This document shows, one piece after another, positions 5,777 through 5,980 of a stretch of 5,980 nt of DNA. The position numbers and the translations under genes were made by a program. The stretch's first letter is position 1. Each line of letters starts with the position of its first letter. The stretch lies in NCBI GenBank assembly GCA_013204355.1, contig JABMOA010000045.1, forward strand, positions 1-5,980. Reading direction: 5' to 3'. The DNA comes from Candidatus Woesearchaeota archaeon. Its GTDB lineage: Archaea > Nanobdellota > Nanobdellia > Woesearchaeales > GW2011-AR9. The notes under the pieces were generated by a model. It did not search any database. It worked only from the letters and a program-made list of their open reading frames with translations, and was not told the DNA's origin.

Positions 5777-5920
5777 AGACAGTGTAAACTTATCGGCTAC
5801 TCCAGAGACCATAACCGCTCGCTACGCAAGCGAACATGGTATCTTACGCCTGGCCATGCCATCAATAACTTTGTTATTGGTGTCATTGATGGCACAGACA
5901 CCGATAAGTTTACACTGTCT
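5777..5920. repeat. 144-bp palindromic element with perfect 20-bp terminal inverted repeats (MITE-like or structured RNA)
   Basis: The arms AGACAGTGTAAACTTATCGG (5777-5796) and its exact reverse complement (5901-5920) enclose 104 bp that is less AT-rich than the flanks. Nested pairings inside are ACCAT/ATGGT (5808-5812, 5836-5840) around TCGCT-ACGCA-AGCGA (5819-5833), CATGG/CCATG (5835-5839, 5854-5858), which competes with the preceding pair, and TGCCATCAAT/ATTGATGGCA (5857-5866, 5885-5894). An alternative hairpin, CATCAATAAC-TTT-GTTATTGGTG (5860-5882), excludes the last one. There is no transposase and no evident target-site duplication. The element sits between two TATA-like boxes pointing away from it, so it is probably outside both flanking transcripts. 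A miniature inverted-repeat element is the simplest reading; an independent ncRNA or a protein-binding palindrome is possible. Confidence 0.7.
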
Positions 5921-5930
5921 ATTATCTAAA

Positions 5931-5940
5931 TATTTAAATA
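5931..5940 (+). promoter_or_regulatory. Candidate TATA box for a rightward gene
   Basis: TATTTAAATA is centred about 27 bp upstream of the ATG at 5963, the spacing seen at the other starts in this window. The surroundings are very AT-rich, so a chance match is a real possibility. Confidence 0.35.
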
Positions 5941-5962
5941 TATTAATTGTTTATCTTATGAC

Positions 5963-5980
5963 ATGGATTTAGAATGGCGA
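5963..5980 (+). CDS. Possible start of the next gene, cut by window edge
   Basis: An ATG at 5963 opens a frame (MDLEWR) that runs off the right edge after six codons. The only support is the AT-rich TATA-like box at 5931-5940 at about the expected distance. The nearby ATG at 5958, in another frame, stops after four codons. Nothing can be said about function. Confidence 0.3.

Noticed and set aside
5777..5920. Integron attC site
   Set aside because: The palindromic shape is suggestive, but I could not find the expected RYYYAAC / GTTRRRY core pair at the ends, and there is no integrase or cassette array.
5727..5972. Plus-strand open frame of 81 codons across the palindromic element
   Set aside because: It starts inside the opposite gene's 5' end and runs through the inverted repeat and AT-rich promoter DNA; its composition reflects the element, not a protein.

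Overview
This AT-rich window most likely comes from an archaeon, plausibly one of the small-genome (DPANN-like) lineages. The reasons are a full-length Lhr-family helicase, start codons without convincing Shine-Dalgarno sequences, and TATA-like boxes centred about 25 bp upstream of several ATGs, the spacing expected of leaderless archaeal transcripts. The adenylate kinase is of the bacterial/eukaryotic type rather than the usual archaeal AdkA type. The lineage is inference from these traits; no rRNA or other phylogenetic marker is present.

Layout. From 1 to 790 two genes lie on the minus strand: the 5' end of a membrane protein (EamA/DMT-like, cut by the window edge) and, upstream of it, adenylate kinase (adk). 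A compact divergent promoter region (791-873) holds two TATA-like boxes and a perfect 10-bp dyad between them. It serves adk on one side and, on the other, a small Cys-containing protein of unknown function that overlaps a Nudix hydrolase gene by 14 nt (874-1504). Next comes a 219-bp intergenic stretch that is visibly richer in G+C than the genes. It is closed by a long inverted repeat and contains nested hairpins (about 1511-1718), ending six bases before the start of lhr (1724-4591). lhr is tail-to-tail with a two-gene minus-strand unit of unknown function (4588-5226 and 5233-5733), and the two stop codons overlap. Upstream of that pair is a second palindromic element (5777-5920) with perfect 20-bp terminal inverted repeats. 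It sits between two outward-facing TATA-like boxes, and a possible next gene starts at 5963.

How the genes work together. adk and the Nudix protein both belong to nucleotide metabolism or housecleaning, and Lhr is a nucleic-acid helicase usually linked to repair or RNA processing. Nothing shows that they form one pathway, and I see no defence system, CRISPR array, transposase or tRNA/rRNA gene. The most unusual content is the pair of GC-rich palindromic intergenic elements and the internally duplicated hypothetical protein at 4588-5226.
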